A stretch of 35,983 nt of DNA from NCBI GenBank assembly GCA_903851365.1, contig CAINOB010000006.1:1-35983 (forward strand), written 5' to 3'. The notes below the pieces were generated by a model. That model did not search any database, was not told the DNA's origin, and was given only the letters and a program-made list of their open reading frames with translations. Within the stretch, counting starts at the first letter, position 1, and every line of letters starts with the position of its first letter. Positions 25,078 through 33,646 of the stretch are shown in pieces. This stretch comes from an uncultured Bacteroidota bacterium. GTDB taxonomy: Bacteria > Bacteroidota > Bacteroidia > Bacteroidales > UBA12481. Position numbers and translations under genes: made by a program.

Positions 25078-25554
25078 TTAGAACATCATCTTCTGTGAGA
25101 TGCCTGGAAACCGACTACTCAGGATTCCCGCCATTAAGTTTTTCGAGACCCCATCCTTCATAATAAGGAGAATGGTATCGTCACCAGCTATAGTGCCCAT
25201 AAGTTCAGGTATTTGCTGGTAATCCAGCGTAAAGGCGATACCGTTTGCGAAGCCAGGTAAAGTTCTGATCACGCCAAATTGTCCTGAAAATTCAATGGTA
25301 AGAACGCCATCCAGATGATCAGGAAGCCTGGTTATTGCTTCCCTCATATCCTTATCTTCTGGCAAAACATACCTTGCACCCCTGACAGGATCCAGTATTT
25401 TCATAACATGAATCTGTCGCAAGTCTCTCGAGAGGGTAGCCTGAGTCACATCAAACCCCTTGGTTTCTAAAGCTTTCTGAAGCTCATCCTGATTCCTGAT
25501 CCACTGATCCCGTAGAATCAGCATTATGGTTTCTTGTCTTGTTAAACGATCCAT
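25078..25554 (-). CDS. argR: Arginine repressor
   Basis: A 158-residue ArgR: N-terminal winged helix with DVTQATLSRDLRQIHVMKI (the SRDL recognition-helix motif), and C-terminal domain with GTIAGDDTILLI, the arginine-binding and trimer-contact motif. It binds palindromic ARG boxes when arginine is bound, forming hexamers. ATG 25554 (MDRLTRQETI) is chosen; a start at 25581 would place the start codon upstream of the promoter's likely transcript start. It leads argG and argH. ARG-box palindromes lie both in its own promoter and before argG, so autorepression and control of the pathway are likely. Confidence 0.94.
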   Translation of the reverse strand: MDRLTRQETIMLILRDQWIRNQDELQKALETKGFDVTQATLSRDLRQIHVMKILDPVRGARYVLPEDKDMREAITRLPDHLDGVLTIEFSGQFGVIRTLPGFANGIAFTLDYQQIPELMGTIAGDDTILLIMKDGVSKNLMAGILSSRFPGISQKMMF

Positions 25555-25578
25555 TTGTATATTATTACGATTTCGATG

Positions 25579-25609
25579 CAAATCTATGCATAATTATACA
25601 AAATTCAAA
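25579..25609 (-). promoter_or_regulatory. argR promoter with an ARG box in its spacer
   Basis: On the minus strand, TTTG (plus 25606-25609), a 19-nt spacer, and TAGATTTG (plus 25579-25586) match the Bacteroidetes promoter consensus exactly. The palindrome TGTATAATTATGCA (plus 25587-25600) lies wholly inside the spacer and ends directly at the -7 element, so a bound ArgR would block RNA polymerase. The start codon is about 25 nt further downstream. Confidence 0.82.
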
Positions 25610-25655
25610 AAAATGCAACAAAAATAGTCAGGTCGTACTGAATTATTAACAATTA

Positions 25656-25690
25656 TTTGACAATCACTGCTTTCTATTCACTTATCTTTG
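25656..25690 (+). promoter_or_regulatory. Promoter of the metal-efflux operon
   Basis: TATCTTTG (25683-25690) matches the Bacteroidetes -7 element exactly. TTTG at 25656-25659 is a possible -33 element, at a spacer of 23 nt, longer than the usual 19-21. The predicted transcript start is about 15 nt before the ATG at 25713. No clear CueR- or CusR-type operator was found by eye. Confidence 0.65.
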
Positions 25691-25712
25691 TCAAAGTGAG
25701 TAGCAAAAACTG

Positions 25713-26081
25713 ATGTTGAAGAAAATTACAAACAGTTTGATGGTATTGATCCTTTTGGTTACAACCACAGGCATCACTTATCATTACCATTATTGCTGCA
25801 ATACTCTCATCAAGTTCTCCATTCTCCATACTCCCAAACCTTGCTGTGAGCACCCTGAAAATTGCTGTCGTGATGAGTCTGTTACGTTGCAGTTGAAAAA
25901 TGATTCTGTTTTTTCTTTCGATTTTACCGATTTGTCGGCACCCGCTCTGGAGATACCGATGGTTATCACTGAATTAGATGAGGTTCACGTTACTTATAAA
26001 GAACAAATCGTTTTTCCGGAGGAATCCCCCCCTCCCTATTTGAGTGTGCGGCTATCGCAGCTGCAGCAATATCTGATTTAG
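25713..26081 (+). CDS. HYC_CC_PP family small protein, metal-linked
   Basis: A 122-residue small protein with an N-terminal hydrophobic segment (about 5-21) that may be a signal or anchor, followed by the His/Cys cluster HYHYCC (24-29), CC at 44-45 and CC at 51-52, then an acidic middle and EESPPP near the end. This HYC - CC - PP layout is typical of a Bacteroidetes family found beside heavy-metal efflux genes. Three Cys pairs plus His suggest metal binding, probably copper or a similar soft metal, on the periplasmic side. This is inferred from residues and context. It precedes the CusA-like pump by 96 nt. Confidence 0.8.
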   Translation: MLKKITNSLMVLILLVTTTGITYHYHYCCNTLIKFSILHTPKPCCEHPENCCRDESVTLQLKNDSVFSFDFTDLSAPALEIPMVITELDEVHVTYKEQIVFPEESPPPYLSVRLSQLQQYLI

Positions 26082-26177
26082 CGCAGTAAATATTCACCCT
26101 GTTTGGGCATTGGTTGCGATACCTGTCGCGGTAATCGTACTTTCATATACTTTTCATTTTGACCAAATCAATTGAAT

Positions 26178-29100
26178 ATGCTAAACCGTATATTAAAATA
26201 CTTTCTTGAGCACAGACTCGTCTCGGTTATCCTGCTTGCCGTATTTATGATCTGGGGATTTGTTACTGCACCTTTCAACTGGAACCTTGAAATACTACCG
26301 CGTGATCCTGTTCCTGTTGATGCAATTCCAGATATAGGTGAAAATCAACAGATTGTTGCGACAGAATGGATGGGCAGGTCTCCACGAGACATGGAGAATC
26401 AAGTATCCTATCCATTGTCATCGGCTCTTCTTGGAATTCCTGGAGTGAAGACCATCAGAAGCACGTCAATGTTTGGTATGTCGTTCATTTATATCATATT
26501 CAAAGACAACATTGAGTTTTACTGGAGCCGATCACGGATCCTTGAAAAGCTCAATTCTCTCCCAGCAGGAACATTACCCGACGGTGTGCGGCCAGCTCTT
26601 GGACCAGATGCAACGGCACTTGGACAAATATTCTGGTATACTCTCGAAGGGCGAAATCCCAAAACTGGCAAAGCCACTGGAGGCTGGGACCCACAAGAGC
26701 TCCGAACTATCCAGGACTATTACGTCAGATATTCGCTCGCGTCGGCTGAGGGTGTTTCTGAAGTTGCTCCGGTGGGAGGTTATGTCAAAGAATATCAGGT
26801 GGATATAAATCCAGAAGCTTTGAAAGCCTTTGGAGTAAACGTCATGCAAATCATGAATGCGGTTAGAAACAGCAATCTTGATATTGGCGCCGAAACCATC
26901 GAGTTGAACCAGGTAGAATATGTGATTCGCGGCCTGGGATATATTAAGAACCTTGACGACCTTAAAAGCTCTGTTGTTTCAGTGCGTAATAATATCCCCG
27001 TCAGGTTGGGTGATGTTGCACGGATAAGTTTTGGACCGGCGACCCGTCGGGGGGGACTAGATAAGGGAGGTGCTGAAGCAACCGGAGCTGTAGTAGTAGC
27101 CCGTTATGGTTCCAACCCCATGCAGGTAATCAACAATGTTAAAGAAAAGATCAAAGAATTGGAGCCGGGACTGCCTTCAAAAACCTTGGCTGATGGTACG
27201 GTTTCAAAAGTTACGGTAGTTCCATTTTACGATCGGACAAGCCTGATCCAGGAAACAATAGGTACCCTTGAATCTGCATTATCGCACGAGGTATTGATCA
27301 GTATAATTGTTATCATTCTACTGCTCATGAATTTGCAAGCTTCATTCATTGTATCTTTTCTTTTGCCTGTCGGGGTTCTTATGACATTTATACTCATGCG
27401 AATATTTGGTATCGAGGCCAATATTGTTGCGCTGTCGGGTATTGCCATAGCCATTGGCATCATGGTGGATATCGGAATAGTGGATATTGAAAATATAAAC
27501 CGGCATCTTGAAATGCCTGGAAACAGGCAGTTAAAAGGCAAGGACCTTCTTGATCTTATTTATAAAGGTACTACGGAAGTGAGAGCTGCCGTGACGGTAG
27601 CACTTGCCACCACTATAGTCAGCTTTCTTCCGGTATTCGCAATGGAAGCATCTGAAGGAAAGCTTTTCAGGCCACTTGCCTTTACAAAAACGTTTGCAAT
27701 AACCTCTTCCTATGTGCTTGGTATGGTTGTACTTCCAATGCTGGCCTATTACATCTATTCCATTCGTTTTGATAAGAATCGATTCAGAAAAATCTGGAAC
27801 TACGTACTAATAGCCGCGGGGCCCGCCGGAATTATTTTTCTCGGTGCCTGGCCTGCGCTGGCACTCTCTATTATCGGCATCAGTAACCTTTTTCGCAATA
27901 AATGGCCCGAGCCATTCAAAGAGATGCCAAAATATATCAATATTGGTGTAACCATTATTGCAGCAGTCTATTACCTTGCCATTGAATGGTTGCCACTTGG
28001 AACTCATAAGGGTACATCAGTTAATTTTCTATTTGTTGCCGGATTGATCGGTTCAATTCTGGCGATATTGATGACCATGATCCATTATTATGAACAGATC
28101 CTTCGGTGGTGTCTGCGTCATAAAATCAGATTTCTCTTAATACCGGTATTCACTGTACTTTTTGGAATTATTATCTGGCAAGGATTTAATAAGTCATTTG
28201 GATTTGTTGGTAATGGCGCCAAAAAGTTGGGTTGGGAGTTAAAAGATACCAGACTTTGGAATGGAGCCTCAAAGACCTTTCCCGGAGTGGGTAAGGAATT
28301 TATGCCGGCACTCGATGAAGGTTCATTTCTGCTTATGCCAACAAGTATGCCTCATGCCGGAGTCGAAAGAAACATCGAATATGTTCAGCAACTTGATAAA
28401 AGGCTGACAACCATTCCGGAAGTTGAAATTGCGGTGGGGAAATGGGGTCGCGTTAATTCGGCTCTGGATCCGGCGCCTGTTCAAATGTTCGAAAACACAA
28501 TCAATTACCGGCCAGAATATATTTTGAACGAAAACGGCCACAGGATGAGGTTCAAGGTTGACAAGGAGGACAACTTCGTACTGACAGACGGAACAAAATA
28601 TAACTGGCAGAAAGAAGAATTCAGGATCATTCCCAAGGAATTGCTGATACCTGATGAACGAGGGGAATATTTTCGTCAATGGAGACCACAGATTAAAAGC
28701 CCGGACGACATTTGGAATGAGATAGTTAAGGTAACAAACCTACCCGGTTTAACATCCGCCCCAAAATTACAACCCATCCAAACCCGGCTGGTGATGTTAT
28801 CCACAGGTATGAGAGCCCCCATGGGACTGAAAGTTTATGGGCCCGATCTTGAATCTATAGAAAAGGCCGGTCTGGATTTCGAGAGGTTACTTAAAGAAGT
28901 TCCTTCAATACAGGCATCATCTGTTTTTTATGACCGTTCTGTAGGCGCTCCCTATATTGAAATCAAATTAAACAGAGAAACGATTGCCCGTTATGGTCTG
29001 ACAGTCAGTGACGTTCAAGAGATAATACAGACCGCTGTTGGGGGAATGGCACTATCAACTACTGTAGAAGGCCGGGAGAGGTTCCCTATTCGTGTCAGGT

Positions 29101-30026
29101 ACGCAAGAGAACTGAGAACCTCGCCTGAAGACCTGAAAAAGATACTTGTGCCAGCGATGACTGGCGTACAAGTCCCGCTTGGTGAGCTAGCGGATATAAT
29201 CTATACTAAAGGTCCGCAGATGATCCGTAGCGAGAACACTTTCCTTAACGGATATGTAATTTTCGATAAAGTGTCGAACCTGGCAGAGGTTGATGTGGTG
29301 GAACAGGCTCAGAAATTCATCAATCAAAAAATAGAATCCGGGGAACTGAAATTGTCCCCAGGTGTGAATTTTAAATTTGCTGGAAATTACGAACAACAGA
29401 TTAGGGCAACCAAACGCTTGTCAATAGTGATACCGATTTGTCTGCTGATTATTTTTCTCCTCTTATTCTTCCAATTTAAAACGGTAACCGCTTCAGCGAT
29501 ACACTTTTCAGGGGTTTTTGTTGCCTTTTCAGGAGGATTTATCTTTTTATGGCTCTATAGTCAACCCTGGTTTATGGATTTTTCCATAGCCGGAGTTAAC
29601 ATGAGACATTTGTTTCAAATGCACGGCATCAATCTAAGTGTCGCTGTTTGGGTAGGTTTCATTGCTCTTTTCGGCATTGCCACAAACGATGGAGTGATCA
29701 TGGGTACCTACATTCATGATGTATTTGAAAGGCGAAATCCTGATACTGTCGAAGGAGTCAGGGAAGCCGTCATCGAGGCGGGTAAAAAACGCGTACGACC
29801 AGCCATGATGACTGCAGCAACCGCAATCATTGCCCTTTTACCAGTTTTGACCTCCACCGGCAAAGGAGCTGACATAATGATTCCGATGGCTATACCTACA
29901 TTCGGAGGTATGACAATTCAGATCATGACCATTTTTGTTGTTCCAATTTTGCAGAGTATCTGGCGTGAGCGGGCTGTTAAAATCAATAATAGGAATCTCA
30001 GATTAAATAAAAGCGATTTAATATGA
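26178..30026 (+). CDS. cusA: CusA/CzcA-family RND heavy-metal efflux pump (enlarged)
   Basis: A 1282-residue RND pump, against about 1050 in E. coli CusA. RND repeats are clear: PVPVDAIPDIGENQQIV and SYPLSSALLGIPGV at the start, GIMVDIGIVDIEN in TM4 (Asp431, matching CusA Asp405), FMPALDEGSFLLMPTSMP, and TRLVMLSTGMRAPMGLKV. The extra length lies in a hydrophobic insert (about residues 535-660) that could hold three or four added membrane helices, a hydrophilic insert after INYRPEYI, and a Met/His-bearing loop near the C-terminus (NMRHLFQMHG). CusA Glu939 and Lys984 correspond to Asn1170 and Ala1209 here. ATG 26178 follows a less likely TTG at 26172. The stop overlaps the channel gene by 4 nt. 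Metal type is inferred. Confidence 0.92.
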   Translation: MLNRILKYFLEHRLVSVILLAVFMIWGFVTAPFNWNLEILPRDPVPVDAIPDIGENQQIVATEWMGRSPRDMENQVSYPLSSALLGIPGVKTIRSTSMFGMSFIYIIFKDNIEFYWSRSRILEKLNSLPAGTLPDGVRPALGPDATALGQIFWYTLEGRNPKTGKATGGWDPQELRTIQDYYVRYSLASAEGVSEVAPVGGYVKEYQVDINPEALKAFGVNVMQIMNAVRNSNLDIGAETIELNQVEYVIRGLGYIKNLDDLKSSVVSVRNNIPVRLGDVARISFGPATRRGGLDKGGAEATGAVVVARYGSNPMQVINNVKEKIKELEPGLPSKTLADGTVSKVTVVPFYDRTSLIQETIGTLESALSHEVLISIIVIILLLMNLQASFIVSFLLPVGVLMTFILMRIFGIEANIVALSGIAIAIGIMVDIGIVDIENINRHLEMPGNRQLKGKDLLDLIYKGTTEVRAAVTVALATTIVSFLPVFAMEASEGKLFRPLAFTKTFAITSSYVLGMVVLPMLAYYIYSIRFDKNRFRKIWNYVLIAAGPAGIIFLGAWPALALSIIGISNLFRNKWPEPFKEMPKYINIGVTIIAAVYYLAIEWLPLGTHKGTSVNFLFVAGLIGSILAILMTMIHYYEQILRWCLRHKIRFLLIPVFTVLFGIIIWQGFNKSFGFVGNGAKKLGWELKDTRLWNGASKTFPGVGKEFMPALDEGSFLLMPTSMPHAGVERNIEYVQQLDKRLTTIPEVEIAVGKWGRVNSALDPAPVQMFENTINYRPEYILNENGHRMRFKVDKEDNFVLTDGTKYNWQKEEFRIIPKELLIPDERGEYFRQWRPQIKSPDDIWNEIVKVTNLPGLTSAPKLQPIQTRLVMLSTGMRAPMGLKVYGPDLESIEKAGLDFERLLKEVPSIQASSVFYDRSVGAPYIEIKLNRETIARYGLTVSDVQEIIQTAVGGMALSTTVEGRERFPIRVRYARELRTSPEDLKKILVPAMTGVQVPLGELADIIYTKGPQMIRSENTFLNGYVIFDKVSNLAEVDVVEQAQKFINQKIESGELKLSPGVNFKFAGNYEQQIRATKRLSIVIPICLLIIFLLLFFQFKTVTASAIHFSGVFVAFSGGFIFLWLYSQPWFMDFSIAGVNMRHLFQMHGINLSVAVWVGFIALFGIATNDGVIMGTYIHDVFERRNPDTVEGVREAVIEAGKKRVRPAMMTAATAIIALLPVLTSTGKGADIMIPMAIPTFGGMTIQIMTIFVVPILQSIWRERAVKINNRNLRLNKSDLI

Positions 30027-31468
30027 TTATCAACACCATACCCTCATTAATAAAAAGGCTGGTAAAATTATCGCCTGGGCTGATCATTTTTCTGGGCTGC
30101 ACATTTGCTAATGCGCAACAAGTTGATTCGCTTTCATCCTATATCCAAGCGGCAGCCTTGAATAATCCTGGATTAAAAGCAAAATATTTGCAATATCAGG
30201 CAGCTTTGGAAAAGGTTCCCCAAGCGGGCACCCTACCCGATCCCGAGCTTCAGTTTGGATTCTTTATCAATAAAATGGAGCTGATGGAGGGTTATCAACT
30301 GGCAGATTTCCGTTTAATGCAGATGACTCCCTGGTTCGGTACCCTCAAAGCTGCCAAGGATGAAGCTTCCAAAATGGCATTGGCAAGATTTCATGAAGTG
30401 GAAAGTTTAAAAGATGAAATTTTTCTAAAGGTTAAAACTTCCTGGTACAGAATGTTTAAGATAACGTCGGAAATTAAGTCAACTCAAAAAAACCTTGACC
30501 TGTTAAAAGCTTTGGAAAGATTGGCCAGAATCCGTTTTAAAACAGACGGTAATTCCAGTTCAGGCAATACGAGTGACATGACTTCGGCAATTGAGCCTGA
30601 GCAAAAATCAGGTGCCAACGCAATGGGCAGCGGCAGCATGGGAATTTCCACATCCGGATCCTCATCGGGAAGTGTTCCAATGCCAAAATCTCCTGGTGCA
30701 GCTATGGGTGGGGCTAGCCAAAACAGTCTGGTTAATTTGCTCAGGGTTCAAATGGAAATTGGTGAATTGGAAAACCGAAAACATTCTCTCGAGGACCAAT
30801 TGATTACTGAAAAAACAAGGTTTAACAGTTTCCTGGGCAGGAAGCCCGGGGCAGAGGTTTTCATTAGTGATTCTTTACAGAAGGCAAAACTGCCTGGGAG
30901 TTTGATTGTACTGGCCGATAGTGTTACGAATAACCCAATGGTCAAAATGTTTGAAGCAGATAAGCAGGCAAATGAGGCACGACTCAACATGGCTACAAAG
31001 ATGGGTTATCCGATGATTGGAATAGGATTGAATTATTCTTTGATCCAGAAATTTCCCCATGTGACATCCATGATGAATGGCAAGGACATGATCATGCCAA
31101 TGGTCACCGCAACACTTCCAATCTATCGTAAAAAATACAGATCACTTCGTCAGGAGGCCGGATATCTCAGGGATGCAGCAGCTGAATCTGCAACCAATAT
31201 GAAAAATGAGCTTAAGGTCAGCTATCAGGAAGCAATACAACTGTATAATGATGCCGAAAGGCGCGTTGAACTTTTTTCGAGGCAGGCTTCATTGGCAGAA
31301 AAAGCGATTGCCCTGTTAACCCGTTCATTTTCAGTAGCCGGAACTGATTTTGAAGAAATATTGCGCATGCAACAGCAGCTGCTGGATTATGAATTTAAAC
31401 AGGTTGAAGCGCTTGTTGACGGAAATACAGCGGTCGCAACTTTACGATCAATAATTTCTTACAACTAA
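30023..31468 (+). CDS. TolC-family outer-membrane efflux channel with a Met-rich insert
   Basis: A 481-residue outer-membrane factor that would complete the tripartite pump. A signal sequence (1-32) ends in ANA/Q; a Cys at 26 gives a weak lipobox as an alternative. The typical MTPWFGTL...KDEA block and two helical hairpins are present. Between RIRFKTDG (ending about 176) and NSLVNLLRVQ (from about 234) lies an insert of some 57 residues, rich in Ser, Gly and Met, with Met at 186, 201, 206, 220 and 228 and no Cys or His. In TolC this place is the periplasmic tip of the helical hairpin that meets the adaptor. The gene overlaps cusA by 4 nt and lies 12 nt before cusB. Confidence 0.9.
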   Translation: MIINTIPSLIKRLVKLSPGLIIFLGCTFANAQQVDSLSSYIQAAALNNPGLKAKYLQYQAALEKVPQAGTLPDPELQFGFFINKMELMEGYQLADFRLMQMTPWFGTLKAAKDEASKMALARFHEVESLKDEIFLKVKTSWYRMFKITSEIKSTQKNLDLLKALERLARIRFKTDGNSSSGNTSDMTSAIEPEQKSGANAMGSGSMGISTSGSSSGSVPMPKSPGAAMGGASQNSLVNLLRVQMEIGELENRKHSLEDQLITEKTRFNSFLGRKPGAEVFISDSLQKAKLPGSLIVLADSVTNNPMVKMFEADKQANEARLNMATKMGYPMIGIGLNYSLIQKFPHVTSMMNGKDMIMPMVTATLPIYRKKYRSLRQEAGYLRDAAAESATNMKNELKVSYQEAIQLYNDAERRVELFSRQASLAEKAIALLTRSFSVAGTDFEEILRMQQQLLDYEFKQVEALVDGNTAVATLRSIISYN

Positions 31469-31480
31469 TCAATTATCACA

Positions 31481-33211
31481 ATGAATATCAAGAACATAAC
31501 AAATAGAAAATATTTAGGAACCTTCCTCCTCCTGATGGTGGGGTTCTTCGCTGGATGGATTGTGTTTCACCAACCAACAACCGCTAAATTACCGAAGGCA
31601 GCAGCAGAGGTCAAAAGCGCAGTGATCTGGACCTGTTCCATGCATCCACAGATCAGAAAGATTGAGCCAGGACTCTGTCCCCTTTGCGCTATGGATTTAA
31701 TCCCACTAACCCAGGATGCCGCGCAGATTGATCCGAATACAATTTCCATGAGCGAGGATGCTGCGCGGATTGCTGAAGTGCAAACCACCATTATCTCAAA
31801 GCATGAGACTGTTAAACAGGTTCGTCTTTATGGTCAGATTGAGGCGGATGAGCGGTTGGTCCAGACGCAGGCATCACACCTGGCGGGTCGGATTGAACAA
31901 TTGCAAATAAACTTCACCGGCGAGGAAATAAAGAAAGGACAGCCGGTTGCACAAATATATTCGCCGTCATTGATTACGGCTCAGCAAGAATTGTTTGAAG
32001 CCCTGAAAATGAAGGATACTGCGATAATTTCAGCTGCCCGGGAGAAATTCCGGCAGTGGAAATTCACAGACAATCAAATTGCAGAAATTGAAAAAGGTGG
32101 ACAGGTTAAGACCAACTTTGATATTTCAGCCAATGTATCCGGCATTGTTACAGTCCGAAAAGTTAACAGGGGCGATTATGTTCAGCAAGGGACAGTACTA
32201 TATGAAATCGCTGATTTAAGCCATGTTTGGGTACTTTTCGATGCTTATGAATCAGATCTCCCATGGATCAGGAAAGGAGACAAAATTTCATTCACCTTAC
32301 AATCATTACCTGGCCATGAGTTCAGCGGAACCGTTGCATTTATTGATCCGGTTGTTGATGCAGGGAATAGAGTTGCCAAGTTGAGGATTGATGTTACTAA
32401 CCGCGAAAACCTGCTAAAACCAGGCATGTTTGTCACCGGCAACCTGAAAGCTCACCTGGCAAATACTGGAAATAGCTTAACAATTCCGCACTCTTCGGTT
32501 TTATGGACTGGTACACGGTCAATTGTGTACGTTAAGGTACCCGGTACCACACAACCGACATTTCTATTGAAGGAAATTACGTTGGGACCAGATCTCGGCA
32601 CTAGTTTTGTCGTAACCGAAGGACTTGAAGATGGAGAGGAAATTGTTACCAATGGAACATTCAGTATTGATGCCTCGGCTCAACTGCTAGGTAAACCCAG
32701 TATGATGGATCGCAGGTCGGACAGTACCTCGAAACCTGATGCTGCTTCGATAAAAAAAATCACGGCCACACCCGAGCTTCAGGCACAAATAAGTGAAATG
32801 TACTCAGCATATGACGAATTAAAGAATGCCTTCGTAGCTTCTGATGCAAAAAAAGCTAGCACGGCTGCTACCAAGTTATCCGGAATACTTAAAAAGAAAA
32901 ATAATAAGTTCATAGGATCCTCTGAAATAGATGTTTGGCATAACTTTTCTTCAGTTGTGGAATTGGAAACAAAAAACATCACCGATAATTCCGACATTGA
33001 AAAACAGAGGTTATCATTTTCTCCGCTCAGCAATGGGTTTTATAAAATCCTGAAGTTGTATGGCTCTGGGCAACCTGTTTATTACCAATATTGTCCAATG
33101 GCGTTTGATAATAAAGGGGCCTTCTGGCTAAGCGAAACCAAAAACATTAAAAATCCTTACTTTGGGAATGCCATGCTTACCTGTGGTGAAACTAAAGAGG
33201 TCATCAATTAA
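31481..33211 (+). CDS. cusB: RND efflux periplasmic adaptor, CusB-like, with heavy-metal-binding and DUF3347 domains
   Basis: A 576-residue membrane-fusion protein. After an N-terminal anchor (about 12-30), the motif C52-S-M-H55...C66-PL-C69-A-M71-D is the heavy-metal-binding domain found on copper-type adaptors (usual form CPMHP...CPxCGMDL; one Gly is replaced by Ala). The lipoyl/hairpin/barrel core runs from about 95 to 410 (ADLSHVWVLFDAYESDLPWI, PGMFVTGNL). From about 430 to the end is a DUF3347 domain with YYQYCPMAFDN and MLTCGETK. Both ends thus carry Cys/Met metal-binding features, fitting a Cu/Ag system. It is the last gene of the operon, followed by a terminator at 33226-33250. Confidence 0.93.
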   Translation: MNIKNITNRKYLGTFLLLMVGFFAGWIVFHQPTTAKLPKAAAEVKSAVIWTCSMHPQIRKIEPGLCPLCAMDLIPLTQDAAQIDPNTISMSEDAARIAEVQTTIISKHETVKQVRLYGQIEADERLVQTQASHLAGRIEQLQINFTGEEIKKGQPVAQIYSPSLITAQQELFEALKMKDTAIISAAREKFRQWKFTDNQIAEIEKGGQVKTNFDISANVSGIVTVRKVNRGDYVQQGTVLYEIADLSHVWVLFDAYESDLPWIRKGDKISFTLQSLPGHEFSGTVAFIDPVVDAGNRVAKLRIDVTNRENLLKPGMFVTGNLKAHLANTGNSLTIPHSSVLWTGTRSIVYVKVPGTTQPTFLLKEITLGPDLGTSFVVTEGLEDGEEIVTNGTFSIDASAQLLGKPSMMDRRSDSTSKPDAASIKKITATPELQAQISEMYSAYDELKNAFVASDAKKASTAATKLSGILKKKNNKFIGSSEIDVWHNFSSVVELETKNITDNSDIEKQRLSFSPLSNGFYKILKLYGSGQPVYYQYCPMAFDNKGAFWLSETKNIKNPYFGNAMLTCGETKEVIN

Positions 33212-33225
33212 TGGCGAAAGGGATG

Positions 33226-33250
33226 CCTGAATCTTCTGTATTCAGGTTTT
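33226..33250 (+). terminator. Probable terminator of the efflux operon
   Basis: Stem CCTGAAT (33226-33232) with ATTCAGG (33240-33246), 7-nt loop and four T (33247-33250), 14 nt after the cusB stop. The stem is short and the T run modest, so termination may be incomplete. Confidence 0.7.
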
Positions 33251-33273
33251 CATAATTTATCTTATTTTTAAGG

Positions 33274-33645
33274 ATGAAAATTGAAGTCTCAAATGGTGAG
33301 TTGCTCGACAAACTTTCAATCCTGGAGATCAAGCGCGCGAAGATCCAGGACCCAAAGAAACTCTCGAACATCAATAGTGAATATAATCTGATTAAACCAT
33401 TGGTTGACAGAATGGTAATATCAGTGCAAACTCAATATGACAGTTTGCTGAAAATCAATAAATCTCTTTGGGAAATTGAGGATACAATCAGGGATCTTGA
33501 GCAACAACAAGATTTTGGGGAGGAGTTTATTCAAACCGCTCGAAGCGTTTATGTGCTTAATGATGAGAGAGCACGGATAAAAAAAGAGATTAACCTGCTT
33601 ACCAATTCCGGATTAACAGAAGAAAAATCCTACGCAGGGTATTGA
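33274..33645 (+). CDS. DUF6165 family protein
   Basis: A 123-residue protein with the family opening MKIEVSNGELLDKLSILEIK, followed by three to four amphipathic helices with coiled-coil character (about 35-75 and 80-115). It has no signal or membrane segment. Families of this kind are found beside LPS or polysaccharide glycosyltransferases, and here the GT9 gene starts 1 nt after its stop, so the two are almost certainly co-translated. Function is unknown. No strong promoter was found in the short gap after the efflux-operon terminator. Confidence 0.8.
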   Translation: MKIEVSNGELLDKLSILEIKRAKIQDPKKLSNINSEYNLIKPLVDRMVISVQTQYDSLLKINKSLWEIEDTIRDLEQQQDFGEEFIQTARSVYVLNDERARIKKEINLLTNSGLTEEKSYAGY

Positions 33646-33646
33646 T

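Noticed and set aside
30095-30105. Lipobox in the TolC-like channel (FLGC)
   Set aside because: The -3 residue is Phe rather than Leu and a good signal peptidase I site (ANA/Q) follows, so a lipid anchor is possible but not called.
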